Positions 18,273 through 27,121 of a DNA stretch of 64,000 nucleotides are shown here, piece after piece (position 1 is the first letter of the stretch; each line of letters starts with the position of its first letter). The stretch comes from Mesorhizobium sp. B4-1-3 (GTDB taxonomy: Bacteria; Pseudomonadota; Alphaproteobacteria; Rhizobiales; Rhizobiaceae): the NCBI RefSeq assembly GCF_006439355.1, contig NZ_VFTG01000020.1, positions 1 through 64,000 on the forward strand, read 5' to 3'. Below the pieces are notes generated by a model. It was not told where the DNA came from. It saw only the letters and a program-made list of their open reading frames with translations, and did no database searches. Made by a program: the position numbers and the translations under genes.

Positions 18273-18730
18273 GCCGCGGCCTCGCGGGTCAGAAACATGC
18301 CGGTGTTCTCCAGCTCGAAGACGCTTTCGCCGCGCTGGTTGACCAGTTCGCTATGCATGGTGATCAAGCCGAGCTGGGGCCGCGATTTGGATTGGCGCTT
18401 GGACAGGATCGTGACCGTGCCGCGCAGGGTGTCGCCGGCCAGAACCGGCTTCTTCCATTTCACATGCTCGATGCCGGGCGACCCTTGAGAAGTCGAATCG
18501 AGCAGGAAGGCGTCGCACAGCATGCGCATGAACATCGCGCAGGTGTGCCAGCCCGAAGCCGAAAGCCCGCCGAGGATGCTGGCTCTGCCGGCTTCCTCGT
18601 CGAGATGCATCGGCTGAGCATCGAATTCCGAGGCGAATTCGATGATCTCGGCAGCGCTTACGGTCTTGCTGCCGATGTCCAGCGAGGCGCCCTCGACGAA
18701 ATCCTCATAAGCCCAGGTCTTTCCGGTCAT
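18269..18730 (-). CDS. MaoC-like hot-dog dehydratase (first of a pair)
   Basis: 153 residues beginning MTGKTWAYEDFVEG. It resembles the next gene: FASEFDAQPMHLDEEAG and GLSASGWHTCAMFMR carry the Asp/His hydratase motif. The start at 18730 is taken because DFVEGAS is the typical MaoC beginning; an upstream ATG (18763) adds only eleven residues. Probably two paralogous subunits from a tandem duplication. Confidence 0.85.
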   Translation of the reverse strand: MTGKTWAYEDFVEGASLDIGSKTVSAAEIIEFASEFDAQPMHLDEEAGRASILGGLSASGWHTCAMFMRMLCDAFLLDSTSQGSPGIEHVKWKKPVLAGDTLRGTVTILSKRQSKSRPQLGLITMHSELVNQRGESVFELENTGMFLTREAAA

Positions 18731-18821
18731 GTCGGCAATCCGGTTATCCCAAAGATCGGGCAACCCGGATGCAGGCCTAGGACGGTTTGGTCAAGTGATT
18801 TCTGGTAAGCCAGTCAGGCCA

Positions 18822-19925
18822 TCAGGTATTGAACTTGAACAGCATGATGTCGCCGTCCTGGACGACATATTCCTTGCCTTCGTCGCGCGCCTTGCCGGCT
18901 TCCTTGGCCGCCACTTCGCCGCCCAGCGTGACGAAGTCGTTGTAGGAGATCGTCTGGGCGCGGATGAAGCCGCGTTCGAAGTCGGTATGGATGACGCCGG
19001 CCGCCTGCGGCGCCTTATCGCCCTTGTGGATAGTCCAGGCGCGCGTCTCCTTCGGCCCGACGGTGAAATAGGTGATCAGGTGCAGGAGCTCGTAGCCGGC
19101 GCGGATCACCTTGTTGAGGCCAGGCTCGTCGAGGCCGATCGAGGCCAGGAACTCCATTTCCTCCTCGTCGGAAAGCTGGGCGACTTCCGCTTCGATCGCC
19201 GCCGAGATCACCACCGTGCCGGCGCCTTGCGCGGCGGCCATCTTCTCCACCGCGCGGGTGTGCTCGTTGCCGGTGGCGGCATCCGCCTCGGCGACGTTGC
19301 AGACATAGAGAACGGGATGCGAGGTGAGCAGGTTCAGCCCCTGCAGGATGCGCAAATCCTCCGGCGCGATGCCGTTGAGCAGGAAGCGCGTCGGCTTGCC
19401 GGCCTGCAGCAATTCGAGGGCGGCTTCCATCATCGGCAGCACGGCCATGGCTTCCTTGTCCTTGCCGGCGGCGCGCTTGCGGAACTGGACGATGCGGCGC
19501 TCGAGGCTTTCGAGGTCGGCGAGCATCAGCTCGGTCTCGACCGTCTCGGCGTCGGCCACCGGGTCGATGCGGCCTTCGACATGGGTGATGTCGTCATCCT
19601 CGAAGCAGCGCAGCACATGCACGATGGCGTCGACCTCGCGGATGTTGGCGAGGAATTGGTTGCCCAGCCCTTCGCCCTTGGAGGCGCCGCGTACCAGGCC
19701 GGCGATGTCGACAAAGGAGATGCGGGTCGGGATGATCTCCTTCGACTTGCCGATCGCCGCGATCTTCTGCAGGCGTGGATCAGGCACCGCCACCTCGCCG
19801 GTGTTCGGCTCGATGGTGCAGAAAGGATAGTTGGCGGCCTGCGCGGCGGCCGTCCTGGTCAGCGCGTTGAACAGCGTCGACTTGCCGACGTTGGGCAAGC
19901 CAACGATGCCACATTTGAAACCCAT
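18822..19925 (-). CDS. ychF: Redox-regulated ATPase YchF (Obg-like)
   Basis: 367 residues with an N-terminal P-loop (GLPNVGKST, residues 9-17), the Obg-type switch region and a C-terminal TGS-like domain (FTVGPKETRAWTIHKGDKAPQAAG). YchF binds ATP rather than GTP and associates with ribosomes. The start at 19925 has AGGAC upstream; frame extends further without a better start. It follows pth and rplY on the same strand, with a 175-base gap. Confidence 0.95.
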   Translation of the reverse strand: MGFKCGIVGLPNVGKSTLFNALTRTAAAQAANYPFCTIEPNTGEVAVPDPRLQKIAAIGKSKEIIPTRISFVDIAGLVRGASKGEGLGNQFLANIREVDAIVHVLRCFEDDDITHVEGRIDPVADAETVETELMLADLESLERRIVQFRKRAAGKDKEAMAVLPMMEAALELLQAGKPTRFLLNGIAPEDLRILQGLNLLTSHPVLYVCNVAEADAATGNEHTRAVEKMAAAQGAGTVVISAAIEAEVAQLSDEEEMEFLASIGLDEPGLNKVIRAGYELLHLITYFTVGPKETRAWTIHKGDKAPQAAGVIHTDFERGFIRAQTISYNDFVTLGGEVAAKEAGKARDEGKEYVVQDGDIMLFKFNT

Positions 19926-20100
19926 GTTCGTCCAGTCCTGTGGGAATTCGATTTGGTGAGGGCTATGGGCGATAGGGGTGACGAACGTCAAGCCCCGATC
20001 GGCCGGGCCGCCTCATGGCGGCTAATCTGGTTATCGCGGGATCATCGTGCAAGCCGGCGAAGTCTGGCGGGACGTCGGGCGGTGCGGGCGGTACCGCCTC

Positions 20101-20823
20101 TTAGTCCTTTCCGAACAGCTTCTTCAGCATGGCGGCCATCGGGCCGCTTTCGGGAATTTTTGTCGCCGGCTGCTGCGGGCGCGCCTGGCGGATATGGCTT
20201 TGCTGTTTCGGCGGCTTGGGCGGCGGGCGGTCGTCGTTGCCGGTCGGCACGAGCTTGTCGCGCAGAGTGAGCGTGACGCGGTTCATGAACGAGCTGTCGT
20301 CGCCCTTGGCGAGCAGCGCAGCGTCGTCGGCGATTGCGTCCAGCAGGACATCGAGCCACTCGTAGTCCGCCTTGGCGAAATCGCCGAGCACGTGGCCGTG
20401 CACCATCTCCTTGACGCCGGGATGGCCGACGCCGATGCGCACCCGGCGATAGGCGTTGCCGACATGCTGGTCGATCGAGCGGATGCCGTTGTGGCCGCCG
20501 GAGCCGCCGCCCACCTTGACCCTGAGCTTGCCGGCGGCAAGGTCGATCTCGTCGTAGAAAACGGTGAGCGCGGCGGGTTCGAGCTTATAGAAGCGCAGCG
20601 CCTCGCCGACCGACTGTCCGGACAGGTTCATGAAGGTTTGCGGCTTGATCAGCAGGATTTTCTCGCCGCCGAGCGTGCCTTCTGAGATCAGGCCCTGGAA
20701 TTTTCTCGACCAGGGCGAAAAGGAATGGCGGCGGGCTATCGCGTCCGCCGCCATGAAGCCGACATTGTGCCGGTTGTTCTCGTATTTCGCGCCCGGATTG
20801 CCGAGGCCTGCAAAGACAAGCAT
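20101..20823 (-). CDS. pth: Peptidyl-tRNA hydrolase
   Basis: Releases tRNA from peptidyl-tRNA that has dropped off the ribosome. 240 residues; the catalytic domain (about 1-185) holds GLGNPG with Asn9, NNRHNVGF with His19, and FYDEIDL. A proline- and glutamine-rich tail ([12 protein letters not shown] and so on) of about 50 residues extends beyond the usual 190-residue length, ending in [10 protein letters not shown]. The tail is common in rhizobia. It is 22 bases after rplY. Confidence 0.95.
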   Translation of the reverse strand: MLVFAGLGNPGAKYENNRHNVGFMAADAIARRHSFSPWSRKFQGLISEGTLGGEKILLIKPQTFMNLSGQSVGEALRFYKLEPAALTVFYDEIDLAAGKLRVKVGGGSGGHNGIRSIDQHVGNAYRRVRIGVGHPGVKEMVHGHVLGDFAKADYEWLDVLLDAIADDAALLAKGDDSSFMNRVTLTLRDKLVPTGNDDRPPPKPPKQQSHIRQARPQQPATKIPESGPMAAMLKKLFGKD

Positions 20824-20845
20824 CGTCGCCTCCAAGCGTGGAGAA

Positions 20846-21487
20846 TTACTTCTCTTCGGCCGCCGGGGCCGCCGTCTCGGTGGCCGTCTCGGTGGTGGCT
20901 TCAGCCTCCGGCTTCATCGCCGACGAGCCGGCAATGGTCGCGATGGTGAAGTCGCGATCGGAGATGACCGGCTTGACGCCGGCCGGCAGCTTGACGGCCG
21001 AGATGTGGATCGAGTCGCCGATGTCGGTGCCGGCGAGATCGACGGTGATGAATTCCGGGATCGCGTTGGCCGGGCAGTGGAACTCGACTTCGTGGCGAAC
21101 GATGTTGAGCACGCCGCCGCGCTTGATGCCGGGCGACTTGTCCTCATTGATGAAGTGGACAGGCACGTCGACATTGACTTCGGTGTCCTTGCCGATGCGC
21201 AGGAAGTCGACATGGACAGGGAAATCCTTGACCGGGTCGAGCTGGAAATCCTTCGGCAGGACCTGGATCTTCTTGCCGTCGACATCGATCGTGGCGACCG
21301 TTGTCAGGAACCCGCCGCCATGGATCTTGTAGAAGATGTCCTTGTAGTTCAGCGCAATCGCCAGGGGAGGCTGCTTGTCGCCGTAAATAACTGCAGGCAC
21401 TTTACCGTTGCGGCGAACTGCACGGGCGGACCCCTTACCGACCTGTTCGCGCGCTTCGGCCTTGAGCTCGTAAGCATCGTGGCTCAT
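20846..21487 (-). CDS. rplY: Ribosomal protein bL25 (Ctc/TL5 type)
   Basis: 213 residues. The N-terminal L25 domain ([20 protein letters not shown], then PAVIYG) binds 5S rRNA; a C-terminal TL5-type beta domain follows, then an Ala/Thr/Glu-rich tail. This long form (Ctc) is typical of Alphaproteobacteria. It leads the rplY-pth operon. A 347-base region upstream presumably holds its promoter. Confidence 0.95.
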   Translation of the reverse strand: MSHDAYELKAEAREQVGKGSARAVRRNGKVPAVIYGDKQPPLAIALNYKDIFYKIHGGGFLTTVATIDVDGKKIQVLPKDFQLDPVKDFPVHVDFLRIGKDTEVNVDVPVHFINEDKSPGIKRGGVLNIVRHEVEFHCPANAIPEFITVDLAGTDIGDSIHISAVKLPAGVKPVISDRDFTIATIAGSSAMKPEAEATTETATETAAPAAEEK

Positions 21488-21834
21488 GGCATTTCCTTTC
21501 GCGTGTTATGGAGCGCTTGCGGCAAGCACGAAGCCAACCGTAAACGTCGAAAGCCGTCGCGGCCTTGCACGACCTGTCCGATGCGTTTGGCGATCCAAAT
21601 GCGTCTGGGGATCATGCGAGGCCTGGGCGGCCTTCCTCCGCGTTGCCTCCAAGGGTGTCTACGCGGATGGCGGCTCTATAGCGGAAGGCGGGCAAGGGTG
21701 CAAGCGGTTGGGCTGAAAGGCCTGCAGGGTGGTTCCGGTGCCGAGCATAAACCGGAAATCCCGTTTGCGACAAATGTAGGATCGGGCGGTTCCCGAACGT
21801 CCTGCGGCGCGTGACCAGATCCGTGGGGACCACT
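21488..21834. other. Divergent region between rplY and glutathione S-transferase
   Basis: 347 bases without a supportable gene. It contains a small hairpin GCTTGCGGCAAGC near 21513 and otherwise no clear motif. Confidence 0.4.
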
Positions 21835-22479
21835 ATGAAACTCCTGTTCAGCCGCAATCCCAATCCTCGCCTCGCTGTCGCGACGGCGCGCTATCTCAAA
21901 GCGGAGATCGCGTTCGAGTTCGCATCGCCGATGGCGCCGGGGCAGGCCGAGCGTTACCGCGCGCTCAATCCCAATCTGACCTTGCCGATATTGGTCGGCG
22001 CGGGATGGACCCTGTGGGAGGCCGACGCGATCGCCTGCCGGCTTTCGCGCGAGACGCGTTCGGATTTCTGGCACGGCGGGGACGACGAGCCGGACATGAT
22101 CCGTTGGATCAGCTGGGGCAAGGAACGCTTCGCCTTCGCTTGCGACATGGTGCATTTCGAGCGCGGCACCAAGCAGCGCTATGGCCTGGGTCCGATCGAT
22201 CAGGCGCTGGTCGAGGAAGGGCTGAGGCAGTTCCATGGAGCCGCGGCGGTCCTTGAGCCTGAGCTTTCCGCGCGGGAATGGCTGGTCGGCAATTCGATCT
22301 CCTATGCGGATTTCCGCATGGCGACGTTCCTGCCGTTCAACGACGTCGCCGGATTGCCGCTCGACGACTATCCCTCGGTCCGCCGCTGGTATGGCCGGCT
22401 GGAAGCGATCGATGCCTGGCGCGACCCGTTCCAGGGGTTGGAGGCGCCGCCGCTGCCGCCGGTGCAGATCGAGGCATGA
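21835..22479 (+). CDS. Glutathione S-transferase family protein
   Basis: 214 residues with an N-terminal thioredoxin-like half (MKLLFSRNPNPRLAVATARYL, then NLTLPIL and the WEADAIACRLS SNAIL/TRAIL-like turn) and an all-helical C-terminal half with SARE WLVGNSISYADFRMATF. This is the general GST fold; whether it uses glutathione and on what is not visible. Start at the ATG 21835 with GTGGGG upstream. Confidence 0.85.
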   Translation: MKLLFSRNPNPRLAVATARYLKAEIAFEFASPMAPGQAERYRALNPNLTLPILVGAGWTLWEADAIACRLSRETRSDFWHGGDDEPDMIRWISWGKERFAFACDMVHFERGTKQRYGLGPIDQALVEEGLRQFHGAAAVLEPELSAREWLVGNSISYADFRMATFLPFNDVAGLPLDDYPSVRRWYGRLEAIDAWRDPFQGLEAPPLPPVQIEA

Positions 22480-22505
22480 CCGCAGCTTTTGCGCGATTCC
22501 GGACG

Positions 22506-22611
22506 CTAGAGCAATTCCAGGAAAAGTGTGAGCGGTTTTCCGTCCGGAATTGCGCTAAATCAAAGAGATAGGGCGTTCGCCGTTTCCATGAAACGGTGAA
22601 ACGCATTAGGC
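22506..22611. repeat. RIME-like composite element A4
   Basis: Reverse complement of A3 with few changes: CTAGAGCAATTCCAGGAAAA, CCGGAATTGC, then GCGTTCGCCGTTTCC and CGGTGAAACGCATTAG. Its right edge CATTAG contains the stop codon of the MarR gene (22606-22608, minus strand). Confidence 0.85.
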
Positions 22612-23076
22612 GTCGTCGTTCGCTTGGCCGCCGTTCAGCGCATCGCGCAATGTCTGGATTTGCCGGTTCAAGACATCGAGTTCAGCCAATTTCATGCCTG
22701 AGCGTTCGATCAGCGTCTCGTTCAGGCAGCTGCACTGGACGAGCAGGGCTCGTCCGCTGGGGGTCAGGTCGACCTGCACCTGGCGCTCGTCGGTCCGGCT
22801 GCGCTGCCGGGTGACAAGGCCAGCCTGCTCCATTCGCTTCACCAGCGGCGTGATGGTGCTCGATTCCAAGGCGAGCCGATGCGCGATGCTGCCAACCGAC
22901 ATGCCGTCCGCCTCTCCCAGCGCGTTGAGCACGAGATATTGCGGATAGGTGATGCCCATCTCGTCCAGCATCGGCTTGTAGGCGCGGTTGATCGCCATCG
23001 AGGTGGCATAGAGCGTGAAGCAGAGCTGATTATCCAACGGGAGAGGCACTGCGCATTCCTTTTGCCGACTGAGCAT
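22606..23076 (-). CDS. MarR-family regulator of the OhrR type
   Basis: 156 residues with a winged helix and the OhrR peroxide-sensing segment [16 protein letters not shown], where Cys19 corresponds to the reactive cysteine of OhrR. It should repress its targets until oxidised. The start at 23076 keeps both operator palindromes upstream; longer frames would run through them. It is divergent from a haloperoxidase-like hydrolase, the likely target; the classic partner ohr is not in this window. Confidence 0.85.
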   Translation of the reverse strand: MLSRQKECAVPLPLDNQLCFTLYATSMAINRAYKPMLDEMGITYPQYLVLNALGEADGMSVGSIAHRLALESSTITPLVKRMEQAGLVTRQRSRTDERQVQVDLTPSGRALLVQCSCLNETLIERSGMKLAELDVLNRQIQTLRDALNGGQANDDA

Positions 23077-23099
23077 CTGGTGTGTACCACGAAAAACGA

Positions 23100-23164
23100 T
23101 ATCGCGATACATATTTTCATGGACAAGGCTTCCAGTCTCCGTTACCAAATTATTTATCGCGATA
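23100..23164. promoter_or_regulatory. Paired operator-like palindromes TATCGCGATA
   Basis: Two perfect copies of the 10-base palindrome at 23100-23109 and 23155-23164, 55 bases apart, in the 122-base region between the OhrR-type gene and the hydrolase. A degraded third copy (TTGCGGTAT) follows near 23172. Symmetry and position suggest MarR binding sites. Confidence 0.7.
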
Positions 23165-23198
23165 TTGTTTATTGCGGTATCAACCAAAGGAGATTGAG

Positions 23199-24056
23199 AT
23201 GACCTCGCAAACCAAGCCGGGCTCGGGCAGCGACACGATCACCACCAAGGACGGAACGCAGATCTTCTATAAGGATTGGGGGACGGGCCAGCCGATCGTC
23301 TTCCATCATGGCTGGCCGCTGAGCAGCGACGACTGGGACGCCCAGATGCTGTTCTTCCTGGCCCAAGGCTACCGCGTCATCGCGCATGACCGGCGCGGCC
23401 ATGGCCGTTCCAGCCAGACCGACATCGGCAATGAGATGGACACCTATGCCGCCGACGTGGCGGCGCTCGCCGCGCATCTCGACCTCAAGGACGCCATCCA
23501 TGTCGGTCATTCGACGGGTGGCGGCGAGGTGGCGCGCTATGTCGCGCAATATGGCGGCGCAGGCCGCGTCGCCAAGGCCGTACTGATCGGTGCGGTGCCG
23601 CCGATCATGGTGAAGACGCCGGCAAATCCAGGTGGTCTGCCGATCGAGGTGTTCGACGATTTCCGGGCGGCGCTGTCCGCCAACCGCGCCCAGTTCTTCC
23701 ACGACGTGCCGGCCGGACCGTTCTACGGCTTCAACCGCCCGGGCGCGCAGGTTTCCGAAGGCGTCATCGACAATTGGTGGCGCCAGGGCATGATGGGCGG
23801 CGCCAAGGCGCATTACGACTGTATCAAGGCCTTCTCGGAAACGGACTTCACCGAAGACCTGAAAACAATCGACGTGCCGGTCCTGGTCATGCATGGCGAC
23901 GAAGACCAGATCGTGCCGATCGCCGACTCCGCGCTGCTTGCTATCAAGCTGCTCAAGAAGGGCGAGCTCAAGGTCTACAAGGGCTTTCCGCACGGCATGG
24001 CGACGACCCATGCAGACGTCATCAACGCGGACCTGCTGGCCTTCTTCAAGGCCTGA
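23199..24056 (+). CDS. Alpha/beta hydrolase, non-heme haloperoxidase type
   Basis: 285 residues with the haloperoxidase/arylesterase branch of the alpha/beta fold. Nucleophile Ser105 in GHSTGG, acid Asp236 in GDEDQIVP, base His265 in FPHGM; oxyanion region FHHGWPLS. In this family perhydrolase activity and halide oxidation are side reactions of an esterase. ATG preceded by AAAGGAGA. It is read divergently from the OhrR-type regulator, which implies induction by organic peroxide; inferred. Confidence 0.9.
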   Translation: MTSQTKPGSGSDTITTKDGTQIFYKDWGTGQPIVFHHGWPLSSDDWDAQMLFFLAQGYRVIAHDRRGHGRSSQTDIGNEMDTYAADVAALAAHLDLKDAIHVGHSTGGGEVARYVAQYGGAGRVAKAVLIGAVPPIMVKTPANPGGLPIEVFDDFRAALSANRAQFFHDVPAGPFYGFNRPGAQVSEGVIDNWWRQGMMGGAKAHYDCIKAFSETDFTEDLKTIDVPVLVMHGDEDQIVPIADSALLAIKLLKKGELKVYKGFPHGMATTHADVINADLLAFFKA

Positions 24057-24079
24057 GCTTGCCTGCTGAAACCGTGAAA

Positions 24080-24103
24080 GCACCCGCCCAAGGGCGGGTG
24101 CTC
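24080..24103 (+). terminator. Hairpin after the hydrolase gene
   Basis: AGCACCCGCCC (24080-24090), AA, GGGCGGGTGCT (24093-24103). A strong stem 24 bases after the stop, but without a T-tract. Confidence 0.5.
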
Positions 24104-24318
24104 GAAGAGGGAAGGACCATCGTGCAAGGTTGAGCAGGATGGCCGACCCCCTGCCGTTCTCTTCGACATCGGTGAGAAGCCAGCACCCACCCGCCAATAT
24201 CTCATGTCCGGACTCGACGCCGAAAATGGTAGTATCCCCTCCGAAGAGGGGGCAACAGAATGGGTGTCGGCTTGGGACCGCTGCCTGATGCCAGCGGCTG
24301 TAGCATCAGGTCGATCCG

Positions 24319-25599
24319 ATGAGGTATGTTTCGCTGGGAACGTTTCCGATCTGGCGGCCGGTCCATGGCGGTCAATTGAGGGCAAATGCCATTCACAAGG
24401 TCCTGCGGGATTGTGGATGGGAAACACGTCATGTGGTCGTTACCCCCCACCGCGGTGCCAGGCGGGAAATGGAGACCGGCGATCTTTTCATCGAGATGCC
24501 GCGCCGCTTTCGCAAGAAGATGGCCAGGCGCAAATGGCGTTCCGATGTCGCCAGCGCCGAATTCGTGGCGCGCAGCAAATCCAGTCGCCGCGCAATCGCA
24601 AAATTCCTCGATGACTTCAGGCCGGATGTCATCGCCCTCGAGCAATGCTGGCTTTGGCCGGCTTTGCATGAGTATGTCGAGACGGGCTCGCCGGAGGCAC
24701 GCTTTTCGATCGTGTACAGTTCGCACAACGTCGAACAGCAATTGCTGGCGCAAGAGGCCGCGATAGCCGGCGCGGGGACGGACCTGTGGAGCGCGCAACG
24801 CGCGGCGGACATCGAATCCGATCTTGCCGCAAAGGCAGACCTGGTCGTCACCGTCAGCGAGCAGGACGCAGCCTTTTTCCGCAAGCTCAATCCAAGCGTG
24901 GTGGTCGCCGCCAACGGCATATGGCCGCGCGAAACGTCCGCCGCCTTCGATCATTGGGCGTCGCGCTTCGCCGGCCTGCGCACCGCGCTGTTCGTCGGGT
25001 CGGGCCATCCGCCCAACATCCGCGGTTTTCTCCGGATGACGGGACCGGACCTCGGTTTTCTCTCACCCACCGAGCGGATCGTCGTGGTGGGCGGCGTTGC
25101 CGACCAGATCCGGAACGATCCCCGATACCTGCGGCACCATGGTGCTGACAATGCCCGGATCGAGCTGCTCGGCGTGCAGGACGGTGCGACCCTCGGCGCG
25201 CTGATCGAGCTTGCCGATGCCGTGATGCTTCCGATCGTCGAAGGCGGCGGCACCAACATCAAGACCGCGGAAGCGCTGTACAGCCGCAAGCCGGTCGTGG
25301 CGACGAGCTTCGCGTTTCGTGGCTACGAGCAATTCAAGCATTGGCGAAATGTCCGGCTGGCGGACAGGCCGGAAGATTTTCGGGATTTGCTCGCGCAGGC
25401 CCTCAGAAGCGAACCGGAAGCATTGACGCAGGCAGACATCGCACAGCTCGACACGCTGCTTTGGACCGCGACGCTCCAAAAGCTTCCTGGGCAATTCGCA
25501 GCGCTGCCGAGGCGGCTGCCCCAGGCGACTGCTGTCGATGGTCCCGGCGGCTTTCTGCCCGGCCTGCTGCGGCGCATGGGCTTGTGGAGAAGAAGCTGA
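24319..25599 (+). CDS. Glycosyltransferase, GT-B fold (family 4-like)
   Basis: 426 residues. The N-terminal domain begins RYVSLGTFPIWRPVHGGQLRA, and the C-terminal half carries the nucleotide-sugar site: FVGSGHPPNIRGF, then LLGVQDGATLGALIELADAVMLPIVEGGGTNIKTAEA, where the Glu/Gly motif is usual for retaining GT-B enzymes. Donor and acceptor are unknown. No neighbouring polysaccharide cluster; the gene seems isolated. Confidence 0.8.
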   Translation: MRYVSLGTFPIWRPVHGGQLRANAIHKVLRDCGWETRHVVVTPHRGARREMETGDLFIEMPRRFRKKMARRKWRSDVASAEFVARSKSSRRAIAKFLDDFRPDVIALEQCWLWPALHEYVETGSPEARFSIVYSSHNVEQQLLAQEAAIAGAGTDLWSAQRAADIESDLAAKADLVVTVSEQDAAFFRKLNPSVVVAANGIWPRETSAAFDHWASRFAGLRTALFVGSGHPPNIRGFLRMTGPDLGFLSPTERIVVVGGVADQIRNDPRYLRHHGADNARIELLGVQDGATLGALIELADAVMLPIVEGGGTNIKTAEALYSRKPVVATSFAFRGYEQFKHWRNVRLADRPEDFRDLLAQALRSEPEALTQADIAQLDTLLWTATLQKLPGQFAALPRRLPQATAVDGPGGFLPGLLRRMGLWRRS

Positions 25600-25661
25600 T
25601 TTCGCGTACCGGCGGGCGTTGAGGAAAGAACCTGCGTTTTGGGACGTTGCGCTATGGAGAT

Positions 25662-25702
25662 GCCGCCGGATCCGGAACCGTCAAGGTTCCGAACCCGGCG
25701 GC
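25662..25702. terminator. Hairpin between convergent genes
   Basis: Arms 25662-25679 and 25685-25702 pair over 18 bases with two changes that allow G-U pairs in RNA. Placed between the stop of the glycosyltransferase gene and that of the MFS gene, so it could serve both. Confidence 0.55.
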
Positions 25703-25730
25703 GATCGTTGTCAGCCGCTGATCCGGCAGT

Positions 25731-26960
25731 TCAGGCCTTCCGCGCTTCCTTCATGTTGGGCAGGAACACCGTCAGCAGGCCGAGGAAGGGCAGGTACGAG
25801 CAGATCTGGTAGACGAAGTCGATGCCCTTCATGTCGGCGACGACGCCGAGCACCGCGGCGGCGATGCCGCCCATGCCGAAGGCAAAGCCGAAGAAGATGC
25901 CGGCGATCATGCCGACGCGGCCGGGAACCAGCTCCTGCGCGAAGACGACGATGTTGGAGAAGGCCGACGACAGGATCAAGCCGATCAGCACTGTAAGAAC
26001 CATCGTCCATTCCATATTGGCGTAGGGCAGCGCGAGCGTGAAGGGCAGCACGCCGACGATCGAGAACCAGATCATCGCCTTCTGGCCGTAGCGATCGCCG
26101 AACGGGCCGCCGAGCAGGATGCCGAGCGCCGAGGCGCCGAGGAACAGGAACAGCATCACCTGGCTCATTTGCACCGAAACGCCGAACTTATGGATGGCGT
26201 AGAAGGTGTAGTAGCTGGAGAGCGACGCGATATAGGCGTTCTTGGTCAGCACCAGCAGAGTCAGCACGGCCAGCGCCCACATGACCTTCTTGCGCGCGAA
26301 AGGCGAAACGTGGGCAGCCTGCTTGCGGCTGGCCATCGAGGCGCGCAGCCGGCTGTACCAGCCGCCGACCTGCCACAGCACCACGATGCCGATCAGCGAG
26401 CCGACGGCGAACCAGGAAATACTGGTCTGACCGAACGGCACGACGATGAAGGCGGCGAGCAACGGTCCCATGGCCTGGCCGAAATTGCCGCCGACCTGGA
26501 ACAGCGACTGCGCGAGGCCGAAGCGGCCGCCCGAGGCGAAGCGGGCGATACGCGAGGATTCCGGATGGAAGATCGCCGAGCCGATGCCGATCAGCGAGGC
26601 GCCGATCAAAAGCAGCCAGTAATGGCCTGCATGAGCGAGCACCACCAGGCCGACCAGCGAGGAAGCCATGCCCCAGGGCAAGGAGTAGGGCATCGGCTTC
26701 TTGTCGGTGATCATGCCGATCACCGGCTGCAGCAACGAGGCCGTAACCTGAAAGGTAAAGGTCAGAAGGCCGATCTGCCAGAAATCGAGACCGTAATTGT
26801 CCTTGAGCAGCGGATAGATCGCCGAAAGCAGCGACTGCATGATGTCATTGACGCAGTGGCAGAAGCTCACCGCAAGGATGACGGTAAAGGCCGTCGCTTG
26901 CGCCGAGATGTTGCTTGCCGGCGCCGGTGCGGCGACGGAGGTGGCGGTCGTGTCAGTCAA
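25731..26960 (-). CDS. MFS transporter, fosmidomycin-resistance (Fsr) type
   Basis: About 409 residues, twelve predicted membrane helices, with MITDKK between helices 2-3 and PFGDRYGQK at the equivalent site in the second half. The sequence FCHCVNDIMQSLLSAIYPLLK matches the N-terminus of Fsr-type exporters. The start is taken as TTG 26960 with GGAG upstream, since the ATG at 27026 lies inside a palindromic repeat. Divergent from an AraC regulator, which probably controls it. The exported compound is unknown. Confidence 0.85.
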   Translation of the reverse strand: MTDTTATSVAAPAPASNISAQATAFTVILAVSFCHCVNDIMQSLLSAIYPLLKDNYGLDFWQIGLLTFTFQVTASLLQPVIGMITDKKPMPYSLPWGMASSLVGLVVLAHAGHYWLLLIGASLIGIGSAIFHPESSRIARFASGGRFGLAQSLFQVGGNFGQAMGPLLAAFIVVPFGQTSISWFAVGSLIGIVVLWQVGGWYSRLRASMASRKQAAHVSPFARKKVMWALAVLTLLVLTKNAYIASLSSYYTFYAIHKFGVSVQMSQVMLFLFLGASALGILLGGPFGDRYGQKAMIWFSIVGVLPFTLALPYANMEWTMVLTVLIGLILSSAFSNIVVFAQELVPGRVGMIAGIFFGFAFGMGGIAAAVLGVVADMKGIDFVYQICSYLPFLGLLTVFLPNMKEARKA

Positions 26961-26982
26961 GGCAATGCTCCGTAGTCTGTTG

Positions 26983-27032
26983 GAGCATGATCTTGTCCGA
27001 AAACCGGTTCCCACTTTCGGGATCATGCTCTA
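26983..27032. repeat. RIME-like element B1
   Basis: GAGCATGATC (26983-26992) to GATCATGCTC (27021-27030) with CCGAAAACCGGTTCCCACTT between. It belongs to a second repeat family also found at 37991. It occupies the promoter region of the MFS and AraC genes. Confidence 0.85.
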
Positions 27033-27121
27033 GGCGGCGAACCGCAGCCAGCCTTATAGGCCCGTTGCCAAGCGACTTCTTTCGTGGTTTGGTCCAATAG
27101 TTTCGCAAGCGGGCCACATCG

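Noticed and set aside
18729-20270. 513-codon plus-strand frame across ychF
   Set aside because: Antisense to ychF and pth; no recognisable protein.
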